The translations under genes were made by a program, and so were the position numbers. Of a DNA stretch of 64,000 nucleotides, positions 41,935-51,392 are shown piece by piece. This DNA is from Mycobacterium sp. IDR2000157661 (GTDB lineage Bacteria; Actinomycetota; Actinomycetes; Mycobacteriales; Mycobacteriaceae): the NCBI RefSeq assembly GCF_022317005.1, contig NZ_CP081006.1, positions 1,612,001 to 1,676,000 of the forward strand, written 5' to 3'. The notes under the pieces are model-generated. The model worked only from the letters and a program-made list of their open reading frames with translations, had not been told where the DNA came from and did not search any database. The first letter of the stretch is position 1. Every line of letters begins with the position of its first letter.

Positions 41935-43467
41935 GTGACCGGACCGCCCGCTTTCCCCGCCGAGCAGCATTCGCCGGCCGGTATGGGGCCGCGCGCCGCG
42001 GCGGCCCTCGTGTTCGGATCCTCGGCGGCGGTGCTGGTCGTCGAGATCACCGCGCTGCGATTGCTGGCGCCCTACCTCGGGCTGACGCTCGAGACGAGCA
42101 CCCTGGTGATCGGCATCGCGCTGGCCGCGATCGCGCTCGGCGCGTGGTCGGGCGGGCGGCTGGCCGACCAGACCGATCCGCGCCTCTTTCTCGGCCCTGC
42201 GCTGGGCATGTCCGGTGCTGCGGTGGCCGTCACCCCGGCCGTGGTCCGGTCGACGGCGGAATGGGCGACGCCGCTTCTGCTGCTCGTCGCGTCGCTGACC
42301 ATCCTGGTGCCGGGGGCGCTGCTGTCCGCGGTGACGCCGATGGTCACCAAGATCCGCCTGACCCGGCTCGCGGAAACCGGGACGGTCGTCGGGAAGCTGT
42401 CGGGGGTCGGCACGGTCGGTGCCATCGCAGGCACGGTGATCACGGGGTTCGTGTTGATCTCGCGGTTGCCGGTGACCGCGATCCTGGTGGGCCTCGGTGT
42501 GCTGCTGCTGGTGAGCGGCGCCGTAGTCGAGTGGCGAATGCGACGGTGGCGCCGCGCCGCCGCCGGTGCCCTCGCGCTGGTGGCGGTGGCAGGCGGAGTG
42601 GCCGCAGCGTTCGCCCCCGGCGGCTGCGACGTGGAGACCGAGTATCACTGCGTCTCGGTCGTTACGGACCCCGACCGCGCCGGCGGTCGTTCACTTGTGC
42701 TCGACGGGGTGCGCCACTCGTACGTCGACCTCGACGACCCGACCCATCTGGAGTTCGAGTACGTCCAGGCGTTCGCCTCGGTGGTCGATGCCACCTTCCC
42801 TCCTCCCGAGCCGCTGGCGGCCTACCACCTGGGCGGCGGCGGGCTGACGTTCCCGCGGTATCTGGCCGCCACCCGGCCGGGTACCCGCAGTGCGGTGTCC
42901 GAGATCGACGGTGGCGTTGTCCGCATCGACCGCGAGGAGTTCGGGCTGCGACCGGGCGGCGGCATCGACGTTCGTGTCGAGGACGGCCGCATCGGTCTGC
43001 GGGCACACGACACCGGGAGCCGCGACCTCGTGGTCGGTGACGCCTTCGGCGGCGTCAGTGTTCCGTGGCATCTCACGACGGTCGAGGCGCTGACCGACAT
43101 TCGCCGGGTACTCGACGGCGACGGTATCTACGTCGTGAACCTCATCGATCACGGAGACCTGGCGTTCCTGCGGGCCGAACTCGCCACGCTGGCGTCCGTT
43201 TTCGGAAACGTCGCGCTGTTGGGCCAACGGCGGGACCTGGGTGTCGGCGAGGAGGCGGCGGACGGAGGCAACTTCGTCGCCGTCGCGTCGGAGCAGCCGA
43301 TCGACGTGGCGGACATCCGAAAGGCGCTGCAGACGCGCGACACTGAATGGTCGCTACTGTCCGGCGACGAGCTGGCAGCGTGGGTCGGCGATGCCGAGGT
43401 GCTCACCGACGACCGCGCACCCGTCGACCAGTGGCTGGAGCCTTTCCCCTCGGGAAGCGGCTGGTGA
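41935..43467 (+). CDS. Fused spermidine-synthase-like/transporter membrane protein
   Basis: A 510-residue protein. Residues 15-220 hold about seven hydrophobic segments of a truncated MFS-like part. The C-terminal half is a spermidine-synthase-type Rossmann fold: SAM-region YHLGGGGLTFPRYL, acidic strand-end SEIDGGVV, and the aminopropyl-site motif VVGDAFGGVSVPWHLTTVEAL. The protein could make an unusual polyamine at the membrane or use SAM otherwise. The catalytic Asp is kept. Such fusions are common in actinobacteria and none has a firm role in mycobacteria that I know. The start is GTG 41935. A cation antiporter gene follows after 142 bases. Confidence 0.82.
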   Translation: MTGPPAFPAEQHSPAGMGPRAAAALVFGSSAAVLVVEITALRLLAPYLGLTLETSTLVIGIALAAIALGAWSGGRLADQTDPRLFLGPALGMSGAAVAVTPAVVRSTAEWATPLLLLVASLTILVPGALLSAVTPMVTKIRLTRLAETGTVVGKLSGVGTVGAIAGTVITGFVLISRLPVTAILVGLGVLLLVSGAVVEWRMRRWRRAAAGALALVAVAGGVAAAFAPGGCDVETEYHCVSVVTDPDRAGGRSLVLDGVRHSYVDLDDPTHLEFEYVQAFASVVDATFPPPEPLAAYHLGGGGLTFPRYLAATRPGTRSAVSEIDGGVVRIDREEFGLRPGGGIDVRVEDGRIGLRAHDTGSRDLVVGDAFGGVSVPWHLTTVEALTDIRRVLDGDGIYVVNLIDHGDLAFLRAELATLASVFGNVALLGQRRDLGVGEEAADGGNFVAVASEQPIDVADIRKALQTRDTEWSLLSGDELAAWVGDAEVLTDDRAPVDQWLEPFPSGSGW

Positions 43468-43609
43468 GAGTTCGACGCAGGACCGGTCAGGTGGCGCTAC
43501 AGCCGGCCACGCCCTGAGAACTCCAGCGGATGCGGCAATACTGATAGACCTCGATCAGCAGTTCGGGTCACCGACGGCGTTGACCGCCCACGCCGGGCAA
43601 GAGGAGCGC

Positions 43610-45253
43610 ATGACAGCAGCCGCAATCTATCTCGTCATCACCTTCGGTCTCGGCGGGCTCGCGCTGGCCGCACGACTGCCTCCGCTGGTCGGCTTCCTGG
43701 CGGCGGGCTTCGTCATCAACGCCTTGAAGGTGGAGGAACTTCCGCAGCTGGACCTGATCGCCGACCTGGGCGTCACGCTGCTGCTTTTCGCAATCGGCCT
43801 CAAGCTCGACATCCGCATCCTGCTGCGGCGAGAAGTATGGCTGACCACCTCGGCCCACATGGTGATCAGCGTCGTCCTGGGCGGTGTCGCCATGTGGCTG
43901 GGCGCCGTTGCCGGGGTGGCCATGCTGGCGGGTCAGAGCCTGCAAACCATCGCCTTGCTCGCGTTCGCGCTGTCGTTCTCCAGCACGGTGTTCGTCGTCA
44001 AGGTGCTCGAGGAGCGCGGCGAATCGCATGCGCTCTACGGCCGTGTGGCCATCGGCATCCTGGTGATGCAGGACGTCATCGCCGTGGTGTTCCTGACTGC
44101 CGCCGGCGGGCAGCTGCCCAGCCTGTGGGCATTGACGCTGGTGGGTCTGTGGCCGTTGACCCGGGTGCTGCGCAGGATCTGGAGTCGGCTGGGGCACGGC
44201 GAGATGCAGTCGCTGTTCGGCATCGTGATGGCAATGGTTCCCGGTTACGCGTTGTTCTCCGCCGTCGGGCTCAAGGGCGACCTCGGCGCGCTGATCATGG
44301 GCGTGCTGCTGGCATCGCACCCGGCCTCCTCCGAGCTCGCACGCTCGCTGTTCCACATCAAGGAACTGTTGCTGGTCGGGTTCTTCGTGTCGATCGGCTT
44401 GACCGGGCTGCCCGATCTGCCGACCCTCGGCGTGGCGTTGCTGATGGTGCTGCTCCTGCCGTTCAAGGCCGCCTGGTATGTGGCGCTGCTGTCCGTGCTG
44501 AAGCTGCGTTACCGCACCGCCCTGCTGGCGGGGCTGGGCCTGATGAACTACTCCGAGTTCGGTTTGATCGTCGTGTCGGTCGGAGTCACGGCCGGGATGT
44601 TGGCAGAAGTCTGGCTGGTGGAGATGTCCATCGCCGTCGCCTTGAGCTTCGTGGTGGCCGCGCTGGTCAACGGCCGCCGGCATCTGATGGTGGAGAAGAT
44701 CGCGTTGCGGTTGCCCCGCCAGGATGAACGCACCCTGGTACCGGAGGAACGCCCCAGCGACGCGGGCGACGCCGAGGTGGTGGTCATCGGCATGGGTCGC
44801 GTCGGCTTCGCCGCCTACCGGCGGCTGACCGACCACTACGGGCTGCGGGCGGTAGGAGTCGACTACGACGGACCCCGCATCGAGCGACTGGCGGCCGAGG
44901 GTCTGCGGGTCATCGAAGGCGACGCCACCGACTTGGACTTCTGGAACCGACTGCAACGCTCCGGGTCGGTGCGTATCGCGGTGTTGGCCATGCCGCGGCA
45001 CGGCGCCAACGTCACCGCACTCGAATGTCTGCGCGAGTCGGGATTCAGCGGACAGGTCGCGGCGGTGGCCCGCTACAACGACGAAGTGGAATGGGCCAGA
45101 GACCACGGCGTCGACATCGCCTTCAACGTCTATGCGGGTGCCGGGTTGGAGCTGGCCGACCAGGTGGCGGGCGGTCCGCGGTTCATCGACGACGAGTCGT
45201 CGGAGCAGGCTCGGCGTCGAGCGACCGGGGAAGGGCCCGGCGATCAGCGCTGA
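43610..45253 (+). CDS. CPA2-type cation:proton antiporter with TrkA-N domain (KefB/YbaL-like)
   Basis: A 547-residue protein. About twelve hydrophobic segments occupy 1-385, with the CPA2 landmarks LLLFAIGLKLDIR, ALSFSSTVFVVKVLEERGE, GILVMQDVIAVVFL and GALIMGVLLASHP. Residues 400-525 are a cytoplasmic RCK/TrkA-N domain with GMGRVGFAAYRRL and VEGDATDLDFW-like VIEGDATDLDFW, binding NAD(H). It exchanges K+ or Na+ for H+ and is gated by the nucleotide. GAGGAG precedes the ATG at 43610. It converges with the HadA-like gene, 7 bases apart. Confidence 0.9.
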   Translation: MTAAAIYLVITFGLGGLALAARLPPLVGFLAAGFVINALKVEELPQLDLIADLGVTLLLFAIGLKLDIRILLRREVWLTTSAHMVISVVLGGVAMWLGAVAGVAMLAGQSLQTIALLAFALSFSSTVFVVKVLEERGESHALYGRVAIGILVMQDVIAVVFLTAAGGQLPSLWALTLVGLWPLTRVLRRIWSRLGHGEMQSLFGIVMAMVPGYALFSAVGLKGDLGALIMGVLLASHPASSELARSLFHIKELLLVGFFVSIGLTGLPDLPTLGVALLMVLLLPFKAAWYVALLSVLKLRYRTALLAGLGLMNYSEFGLIVVSVGVTAGMLAEVWLVEMSIAVALSFVVAALVNGRRHLMVEKIALRLPRQDERTLVPEERPSDAGDAEVVVIGMGRVGFAAYRRLTDHYGLRAVGVDYDGPRIERLAAEGLRVIEGDATDLDFWNRLQRSGSVRIAVLAMPRHGANVTALECLRESGFSGQVAAVARYNDEVEWARDHGVDIAFNVYAGAGLELADQVAGGPRFIDDESSEQARRRATGEGPGDQR

Positions 45254-45260
45254 ACCGGGT

Positions 45261-45713
45261 TCACCCGCCGGTGTCGCTTCGGCCGGCCATCACGGTGTAG
45301 TCCTCCTGCACCGTTTCGTCGAGTTGGTTGGCGATCCGACTCCTGATCGTCAGGACGTCCGCGCCGAACGCCCGGCGGAGCGACTCCAGGCGGATGTGGC
45401 AGTACAGCTTGTCGCCGGCCTTGATCGGCTTGAGTAATCTGAGCCCCTGTTCGACTTGGACGATCTTCTCGTCGGTGATCGGAATGCCGGCATGCTCGAA
45501 GAACGCCAACTGTGCTTTCAGGCCGAAGATGGCGATGAAGGTCAGCGGCGCCAGAATCGCGTCATGCCCCAGTGCCGCCGCGGCGCTGTCGTCGAAGTAG
45601 GCGGCGTCCTCGTTCTTCACGGCCGCGGCGTACTCGCGGATCTTCTCCCGCCCGACCTGGGAGTGGTCGGGGTAGGTGTAGGTCATGCCGACAATGTCCG
45701 GCGAGAGGGCCAC
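45261..45713 (-). CDS. HadA/HadC-like (FAS1-like dehydratase domain) subunit
   Basis: A 150-residue hot-dog protein close to mycobacterial HadA (Rv0635): the opening VALSPDIVGMTYTYPDH, then REKIREYAAAVKNEDAAYFD, LAPLTFIAIFGLKAQLAFFE and QVEQGLRLLKPIKAGDKLYC follow the whole family pattern. HadA-type subunits recognise the long acyl chain and need a HadB-type catalytic partner, which is not adjacent here. The GTG at 45713 matches the HadA start and lies 7 bases after a TACGTT -10, so it is likely leaderless. The gene is divergent from the NDH-2-like gene. Confidence 0.87.
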   Translation of the reverse strand: MALSPDIVGMTYTYPDHSQVGREKIREYAAAVKNEDAAYFDDSAAAALGHDAILAPLTFIAIFGLKAQLAFFEHAGIPITDEKIVQVEQGLRLLKPIKAGDKLYCHIRLESLRRAFGADVLTIRSRIANQLDETVQEDYTVMAGRSDTGG

Positions 45714-45720
45714 ATCGTCG

Positions 45721-45726
45721 AACGTA
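45721..45726 (-). promoter_or_regulatory. -10 box of a leaderless promoter (HadA-like gene)
   Basis: On the minus strand TACGTT, seven bases (CGACGAT), then the GTG at 45713. This agrees with TANNNT and supports the shorter start, which also matches HadA homology. Confidence 0.6.
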
Positions 45727-45781
45727 TCCGACACCGGCGCGGCCACGTGAGTTACGCGGCCCGAGCGGGTACGGCTTGTCC

Positions 45782-47197
45782 ATGACCTCTGGAGGCGATG
45801 TGGTACCCACTCCCTATGACGAGGCGTCACCGACGACCAACCGGCGCCCGAGGGTACTGATCATCGGCGGAGGGTTCGGCGGCCTGTTCTGCGCCCGCCG
45901 CCTCGGTCGGGTCGACGTCGATGTCACGTTGCTCGACCGCGCGGCATGCCATGTCTTTCAGCCGCTGCTCTACCAGTGTGCGACCGGCACGCTGAGTATC
46001 GGCCAGATCAGCCGATCGCTGCGCGAGGAACTGGCGCGTCATCGCAACGTCACGACGCTGCTCGGTGAGGCCGTGCGGCTCGATGCCGATGCCCGGCGCG
46101 TCACCGCCCGTCGTCCCGACGAATCGAAGTTCGACCTCGAGTACGACTACCTGGTGCTCGCCGCCGGTATGCGCCAGTCCTACTTCGGCAATGAGGAATT
46201 CGCCGCCTGGGCGCCCGGCATGAAGACACTCGACGACGCGCTCAGCATCCGCCGCCGTGTGTTCGGAGCTTTCGAGATAGCCGAAACCCTGCCGGCCGGT
46301 CCGGACCGGGATCAATGGCTCACCTTCGTCGTCACGGGAGGAGGGCCGACCGGCGTCGAACTAGCCGGGCAGATAAGGGAACTCGCGACCCGGTCGCTGG
46401 CCAACGAGTTCCACAGCATCGACCCGGAGGACGCGCGGGTGCTGCTGTTCGACGGTGGCGACCGGGTACTGAAGACCTTTGCTCCGGCGCTTTCCGAGCG
46501 CGCGTCGGGAACGCTCGAGAGCTTGGGTGTGGACCTGCACTACGGCGTGCGTGTGACCGATGTCCGCCGCGACGGGGTGACGGTGACCTCCAAGGCGGAC
46601 GGCTCCAAGACGGATTACGCCGCCCGCACGGTGTTATGGACGGCCGGCGTCGAGGCGGTGCCGTTCGCGCGGCACGCCGCTGAGGTGCTCGGCGCCAAGA
46701 CCGACCGGTCGGGGCGCATCTCCGTGGACCCCGACCTTTCGGTGCCACGTCATCCCGAGGTGTTCGTCATCGGAGATCTGGCCGGTCGTGAAGGGCTGCC
46801 GGGTGTGGCGGAGAACGCCATGCAGGGCGGGCTGCACGCGGCAGCGTCGATCCGGCGGGACCTCAAGAGGCGGCGACGCAAGGACTTTCGCTATCGCGAT
46901 CTCGGATCGGCGGCGTACATCAGCCGTGGCAACGCGCTGCTGCAGGCCGGCCCGGTCAAGGTCGCGGGCGTCGCCGGCTGGCTCGCCTGGGGGTTCATCC
47001 ACATCGCCTTCCTGACCGGCGTGCGGAACCGCTTCAGCACCGTCGGCACGTGGCTGGCCACCATTGCCCGAGCCAATCGCAGCGACCGATCATTCATCCT
47101 CGGCGGGTCCGGTCATCCGGAGGAGCCGTACACGTGGGAGTCACCGGTACACCAGGGACGGAGCTCTACGGCGGACTCCGGCGACAAGAGCGCATAG
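45782..47197 (+). CDS. Type II NADH dehydrogenase-like (NDH-2) flavoprotein
   Basis: A 471-residue FAD/NAD oxidoreductase of the NDH-2 class. FAD motif GGGFGGLFCARRL near 28-40, NADH motif VTGGGPTGVELAGQI, and quinone/FAD end GDLAGREGLPGVAENAMQGG. A C-terminal hydrophobic region (VAGWLAWGFIHIAFLTG) would attach it to the membrane. It passes electrons from NADH to menaquinone without pumping protons. Most mycobacteria have a main Ndh elsewhere; whether this is the main or a second copy cannot be told. The ATG at 45782 is the most likely start. Confidence 0.88.
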   Translation: MTSGGDVVPTPYDEASPTTNRRPRVLIIGGGFGGLFCARRLGRVDVDVTLLDRAACHVFQPLLYQCATGTLSIGQISRSLREELARHRNVTTLLGEAVRLDADARRVTARRPDESKFDLEYDYLVLAAGMRQSYFGNEEFAAWAPGMKTLDDALSIRRRVFGAFEIAETLPAGPDRDQWLTFVVTGGGPTGVELAGQIRELATRSLANEFHSIDPEDARVLLFDGGDRVLKTFAPALSERASGTLESLGVDLHYGVRVTDVRRDGVTVTSKADGSKTDYAARTVLWTAGVEAVPFARHAAEVLGAKTDRSGRISVDPDLSVPRHPEVFVIGDLAGREGLPGVAENAMQGGLHAAASIRRDLKRRRRKDFRYRDLGSAAYISRGNALLQAGPVKVAGVAGWLAWGFIHIAFLTGVRNRFSTVGTWLATIARANRSDRSFILGGSGHPEEPYTWESPVHQGRSSTADSGDKSA

Positions 47198-47209
47198 TGC
47201 AGTCGGGCT

Positions 47210-48403
47210 CTAGGAAGTCCCCGCATCATTGCTGGGCAGCCGGCGGAGTACGGCCGATGTGACCAGATGCCGACGTAAGCGACCGTTGGACACTCGGAAG
47301 AGGTAGTTCATCGCGGCGACCGTGCCGCGCAGATCGTCGCGGGAGGTGAGGTAGGTCCAGCGGTGTGCCTCGGGCAGCGAGAAGAACTGTTCGAAAAAGG
47401 CGGGGACGTCGCCGGGGGGCATCCGCAACAGTGCTTCCAAGCCGATGCGACGGAAGTGGTGGACCACCCTCGCGGCGCGCGGCCAGACGGATTCCCGGGC
47501 GGCTGCCAGCGCCTTGTCTGGACCGTCGGGCAGGTGCGCGACGAGCGCCTCAGCCACCCGCGGGGCGAGCCGAAGGGACGCGGCCAGACTGAACCCGGTC
47601 GCCGGGTGGATCAAGGGTGCGGCCGCGCCGAATCCGAGCACGCCGGGCCCCCGATGTCGCGGATGGTCCACCCGGAAGAACACTCTCTCGGCACGCGCGT
47701 CGTGCGGCGGGTGGACGTCGTGGTGGGACAGGCGGCTGAGGAGCCGTCGGCGCAGCGTCGACAGCGGCAGCCCCGGCCGGCGCGCCAGCGAGGTCTCCTC
47801 GACCAACACGTGGCTTCCGCCCAGTGGAACGACATAGAGGAAGGTCGGCCAGCCGGCTTCGCCGTGATCGGCCCGCCAGTCCATGAACAGCGCGTCGCCG
47901 GCAGAGGTCAGCGGAGCCGCGGCGGCTTCGTCCAGGATCAAACCGTAGGCGGTCTGTGCGGCGGGCGTGTGGCGCGACGGGGTCGGGTCGAGGGGGCGCG
48001 CTTGGCCTCCGGCGTCGACGACGACCGAGGCTCGCAGGTGAGACCCGTCGGCGCAGGCGACAACGCCGTGCTCCGGTGATCCGACGGCACGAGCGGCGTG
48101 GATTCGCACCCCGGTCAGCTGGCCGGCGAGGTGCGCGCGAAGAGCGGGCACGTCGAGGACGGCGTACTCCCATCCCAAGGTGTGCTCGGTCAGCGCGATC
48201 GCCCGGCCGGCGGCACGCGCGGTGACCACCGAGGTCGGCAGGTCGACCGGCAACTCCTTGCTCCACATTCCGTAGGTCGCCGTCCATGGGCGGTCCGGAG
48301 CCGGGTCGAGCAAGCCGGTGTCCAGTCCGCGTTGTGCACACGCCCCTGCCAACGCCAACCCCGCGGGCCCGCCCCCGACCACCAGAACGTCCATCGGTCC
48401 CAT
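47210..48403 (-). CDS. Lycopene cyclase-type flavoprotein (CrtL/CrtY family)
   Basis: A 397-residue enzyme of the lycopene cyclase family. The Rossmann FAD/NAD motif is VLVVGGGPAGLALAGACAQ, followed by the TYGMW motif (DRPWTATYGMWSKE), the LFMDWRADHG segment and FLYVVPLGGSHVLVEETSLA, then the GFGAAAPLIHPATGFSLAAS end. It should form beta rings on lycopene. No other carotenoid gene is seen within the window, so it is an orphan here. The ATG 48403 is preceded by AAGGA. It converges with the NDH-2-like gene, 12 bases apart, and is divergent from an MFS gene. Confidence 0.85.
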   Translation of the reverse strand: MGPMDVLVVGGGPAGLALAGACAQRGLDTGLLDPAPDRPWTATYGMWSKELPVDLPTSVVTARAAGRAIALTEHTLGWEYAVLDVPALRAHLAGQLTGVRIHAARAVGSPEHGVVACADGSHLRASVVVDAGGQARPLDPTPSRHTPAAQTAYGLILDEAAAAPLTSAGDALFMDWRADHGEAGWPTFLYVVPLGGSHVLVEETSLARRPGLPLSTLRRRLLSRLSHHDVHPPHDARAERVFFRVDHPRHRGPGVLGFGAAAPLIHPATGFSLAASLRLAPRVAEALVAHLPDGPDKALAAARESVWPRAARVVHHFRRIGLEALLRMPPGDVPAFFEQFFSLPEAHRWTYLTSRDDLRGTVAAMNYLFRVSNGRLRRHLVTSAVLRRLPSNDAGTS

Positions 48404-48542
48404 CGTCCTTCATCGACGGAACAGCGAGCTCATCGGAGTCGTTGCCGAAGAACCCGTAGAACCCGCCGACTGGACGTGCCGGTGAAGGGTTGGCGCTACG
48501 GTCTCATCACGCCTCGGCCTCGTGGCCGGATAAGGAATCCCC

Positions 48543-49709
48543 ATGACGCTCTCAGCGGGTGGCCGCGTTGGGCTCGCCGGAGCGGCGGTGGTCGGCGTCG
48601 CCTTCGGTATGGCCCGTTACGCCTACGGTCTGACGCTGCCCGACATCCGGCAGGAGTTGCGGTTGTCGGAGTTGGTTCTCGGCCTCGTCGCCAGCGCCAC
48701 GTTCGCGGGGTACCTGTGCGGTCTGCTGCTGGCGGGCCCACTGGCCGCTCGGCGCGGCTTGCGCGCCCCGACGACCGTGGGCGGAGTCTGCGGTGTGCTG
48801 GGGGCGGTGATCGTCGCGGTGGCGCAGTCGCCCTGGTTCTTGGCCGTCGGCGCGGTCCTGGCCGGCGGCGCGGGCGGTTGGGTCTGGGCACCGTACTCCG
48901 ACATCGTGACGCGATTGGTGCCCGCGCGGCAGCAGCCCAGAGCGCTGGCCATCATCACGACCGGTACCAGCGGCGGACTCGTCGTGCTAGGTGGTTTGGC
49001 GATCCTGGCCGCCTTGGGCTCGTGGCGCCTGGTCTGGGTCGGCATCGCCGTCGCCGCCGTGGCCGCTGCCGTGGTGAATCTTCGCCTGGTGCCGCGAACC
49101 CGGCCGGTCCCCCGCCCGAGCGGCCGGTCCCGCGCCCCCTCGCTGGTGAGAGCACTTCGCGTTCCGGCCGGCTACTCCGTGGTGTACTTCGCCGTCGTCG
49201 TCATCTACTTCACCTACGCGGCCGACGCCCTCGAAGGCGGCGCCCTCCCGGCGGCAGCCGTGCCGGCGCTGTACGCGGCGATCGGCATCACCGGCGTGGT
49301 GGGTGTGGCGACCGGCACCGCCGCACAGCGACTGGGCAGCGGCAGGGTTGCGGCGCTGTGCCTCGTGACGGTGGCAGCGGCACTAGCGCTCCTGGGGCTG
49401 GCCAGCGGCTCTCTGATCGCCACGGCGGTCTCGGCGTGCATCTTCGGGATGGGATACATGACCGGGTCGGCGGTGCTCGCGGTCTGGACCGCCGAGTTGT
49501 TGCCCGACCGCGCGGGCGCAGCGTTCACGGCCTGCCTGGTTCTGGGCGCCGTCAGCTCGGTCATAGCGCCGACCCTCGCCGGTGCGGTGATCCCTGCCCT
49601 CGGCTTGGGCACGCTGCTCGTGCTCTCCGGCGCGGTGTCACTGCTCGGTGGGGCGGTGCTGATGCTGCATGGGTCGTCGAGGGGCGGCATCGACCCCGCT
49701 CGACGATGA
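48543..49709 (+). CDS. MFS transporter (YbfB/YjiJ-like)
   Basis: A 388-residue 12-helix membrane protein. It starts with GLAGAAVVGVAFGMARYAYG and has the family loop LAARRGLRAP between helices 2 and 3. The second half is similar in layout. Members belong to a large group of MFS exporters or sugar/acid carriers with no fixed substrate. AAGGA lies 8 bases before the ATG. It converges with the APC permease gene, 12 bases apart. Substrate unknown. Confidence 0.85.
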   Translation: MTLSAGGRVGLAGAAVVGVAFGMARYAYGLTLPDIRQELRLSELVLGLVASATFAGYLCGLLLAGPLAARRGLRAPTTVGGVCGVLGAVIVAVAQSPWFLAVGAVLAGGAGGWVWAPYSDIVTRLVPARQQPRALAIITTGTSGGLVVLGGLAILAALGSWRLVWVGIAVAAVAAAVVNLRLVPRTRPVPRPSGRSRAPSLVRALRVPAGYSVVYFAVVVIYFTYAADALEGGALPAAAVPALYAAIGITGVVGVATGTAAQRLGSGRVAALCLVTVAAALALLGLASGSLIATAVSACIFGMGYMTGSAVLAVWTAELLPDRAGAAFTACLVLGAVSSVIAPTLAGAVIPALGLGTLLVLSGAVSLLGGAVLMLHGSSRGGIDPARR

Positions 49710-49721
49710 CGTCCGGGCGGC

Positions 49722-51191
49722 CTACCGGCTACTCGACACCTCGCCTGCCGGTGCTCGACGCTGCCTGAGCGCCTCGAGCAGCCGGTGTTCGGCGTCCTCG
49801 CCCGGCTGGATGCCCGTCGGGATCCGGAGCAGGAAGAACACGCCGAGCAGCCACCAGACACCGAACAGGATCCACGGCTGCACGTCGAGGAAGGCGGGCA
49901 TACCCGGCAGGTAGAGAGTCAGCAGCCCCGCACAGAGCACCACGGCGGCGCCGCCGATCACCAAGCCCGTCTTCCCCGTCCCGCCGATCCGTAGCGGCCG
50001 ATCCATCTGCGGCTCGCGCCTGCGCAGGATCAGGAAGACGACGGCCACCAGGAGGTAAGCGATGACGATGCTGGGCGAGCCGGAGTCGACGAGCCACCCG
50101 AGCATCGCCTCTCCCAGGAACGGGGCGATGAAGGAGAGGCCGCCGATGAACAGCAGGGCGTTGATCGGCGTGCGGAACCTCGGGTGCAGCTTGCCGAACC
50201 AGGCGGGCAACATGCCCGAGCGTGCCATCGAGTACATCAGCCGCGATGCCCCCAGGAGCAGCGAGTTCCACGACGTGAGGATCCCGGCGATGCCGCCGGC
50301 GATCAGCACCTTGGCCATGACGTCGTTGCCGAACAACGCGCCGAACGCGTCGGCGGTGGCGATGTCGACCTCGGCCAGTTCGCTCGCCGTCATCGCCGAC
50401 GAGGTCGTCACGATGACGAGCAGATAGAAGATGGTCGCGAGGACCACGGCGACGACGACCAGACGTCCGATCTGACGGGCGGGGATGTTCACCTCCTCCG
50501 CCGACTGAGGGATGACGTCGAATCCGACGAACAAGAACGGCACGACGACGAGTACGGCGAAAAAGCCTGCGGCGCCACCGGTGAAGAGCGGTGCCATGTT
50601 CTCCGTCGAACCGCCGGTTAAGGAGCCGACGACCAGCATCAGACCGATGATGAGCAGAAACACCACGACGAATGTCTGTGCCACACTTGCGAACTTGACC
50701 CCGAGGATGTTGATGGTGGTGATTACGACCGCGGCGATCGAACCGACCAGTGCCCAAGTGAGATAGACCGGGCTGCCCGCCACCTCCCACAGCCGAACCT
50801 GGTTGAGACCCGGGAAAAGATACAGCGCCGTTCTGGGCAAAGCCACGGCCTCGAAGGCCACGATGGTCACGTAGCCGCCGACGATTCCCCAGGAGCCGAT
50901 GAATGACCACCGTGGACCCATCCCGCGCAGCAGGAAGTTGTGCTCTCCTCCGGCTTTAGGCATGGCTGCCGTCAGCTCGGCGTACGTCAGGCCGACCACC
51001 GCCATGATCACACCGCCGGCCAACATCGCCAGCACGGCTCCGAACGTGCCCGCAGAGCCGACCCAGTCGCCGGTGAGCACCACCCAGCCGAAGCCGATCA
51101 TGGCGCCGAAGCCGAGGGCCAATACGTCCCAGTTGCCGAGGACTTTCAGCAGAGAGGCGTCTTCGGTCATGTCGACTGTCTTCTTCGCCAT
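49722..51191 (-). CDS. APC family amino-acid permease
   Basis: A 489-residue permease with about twelve hydrophobic segments. The helix-1 unwinding region GFGAMIGFGWVVLTGDWVGS and helix 2-3 GLTYAELTAAMPKAGGEHNF are typical of the amino-acid/polyamine superfamily, and helix 6 carries FVGFDVIPQSAEEVNIPARQ. It imports an amino acid or amine with protons. The substrate is unknown. The C-terminal tail is short and charged. The start is ATG 51191. About 200 bases separate it from the divergent DUF1906 gene. Confidence 0.88.
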   Translation of the reverse strand: MAKKTVDMTEDASLLKVLGNWDVLALGFGAMIGFGWVVLTGDWVGSAGTFGAVLAMLAGGVIMAVVGLTYAELTAAMPKAGGEHNFLLRGMGPRWSFIGSWGIVGGYVTIVAFEAVALPRTALYLFPGLNQVRLWEVAGSPVYLTWALVGSIAAVVITTINILGVKFASVAQTFVVVFLLIIGLMLVVGSLTGGSTENMAPLFTGGAAGFFAVLVVVPFLFVGFDVIPQSAEEVNIPARQIGRLVVVAVVLATIFYLLVIVTTSSAMTASELAEVDIATADAFGALFGNDVMAKVLIAGGIAGILTSWNSLLLGASRLMYSMARSGMLPAWFGKLHPRFRTPINALLFIGGLSFIAPFLGEAMLGWLVDSGSPSIVIAYLLVAVVFLILRRREPQMDRPLRIGGTGKTGLVIGGAAVVLCAGLLTLYLPGMPAFLDVQPWILFGVWWLLGVFFLLRIPTGIQPGEDAEHRLLEALRQRRAPAGEVSSSR

Positions 51192-51380
51192 TCGAGACGC
51201 GCCTTCCTGGTGCTCGACCCGGCTTCAGCAGGGGGTTGAGCTCAAGCTAGCCGTTGCGGTCCCCGTCGGTGTGCCGAAACGGCGCACGGTGCCACGGGCA
51301 ACGAAGGTCCGGCATACAACGAATCGAGAACGAACCGGCGTCGTCCGGCCACGTTAAGCCGTTCACGCCAATCACTTTGG

Positions 51381-51386
51381 TAACTT
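51381..51386 (+). promoter_or_regulatory. -10 box of a leaderless promoter (DUF1906 gene)
   Basis: TAACTT, six bases (CGCGCG), then GTG at 51393. Matches TANNNT with a start codon at the transcription start. Confidence 0.6.
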
Positions 51387-51392
51387 CGCGCG

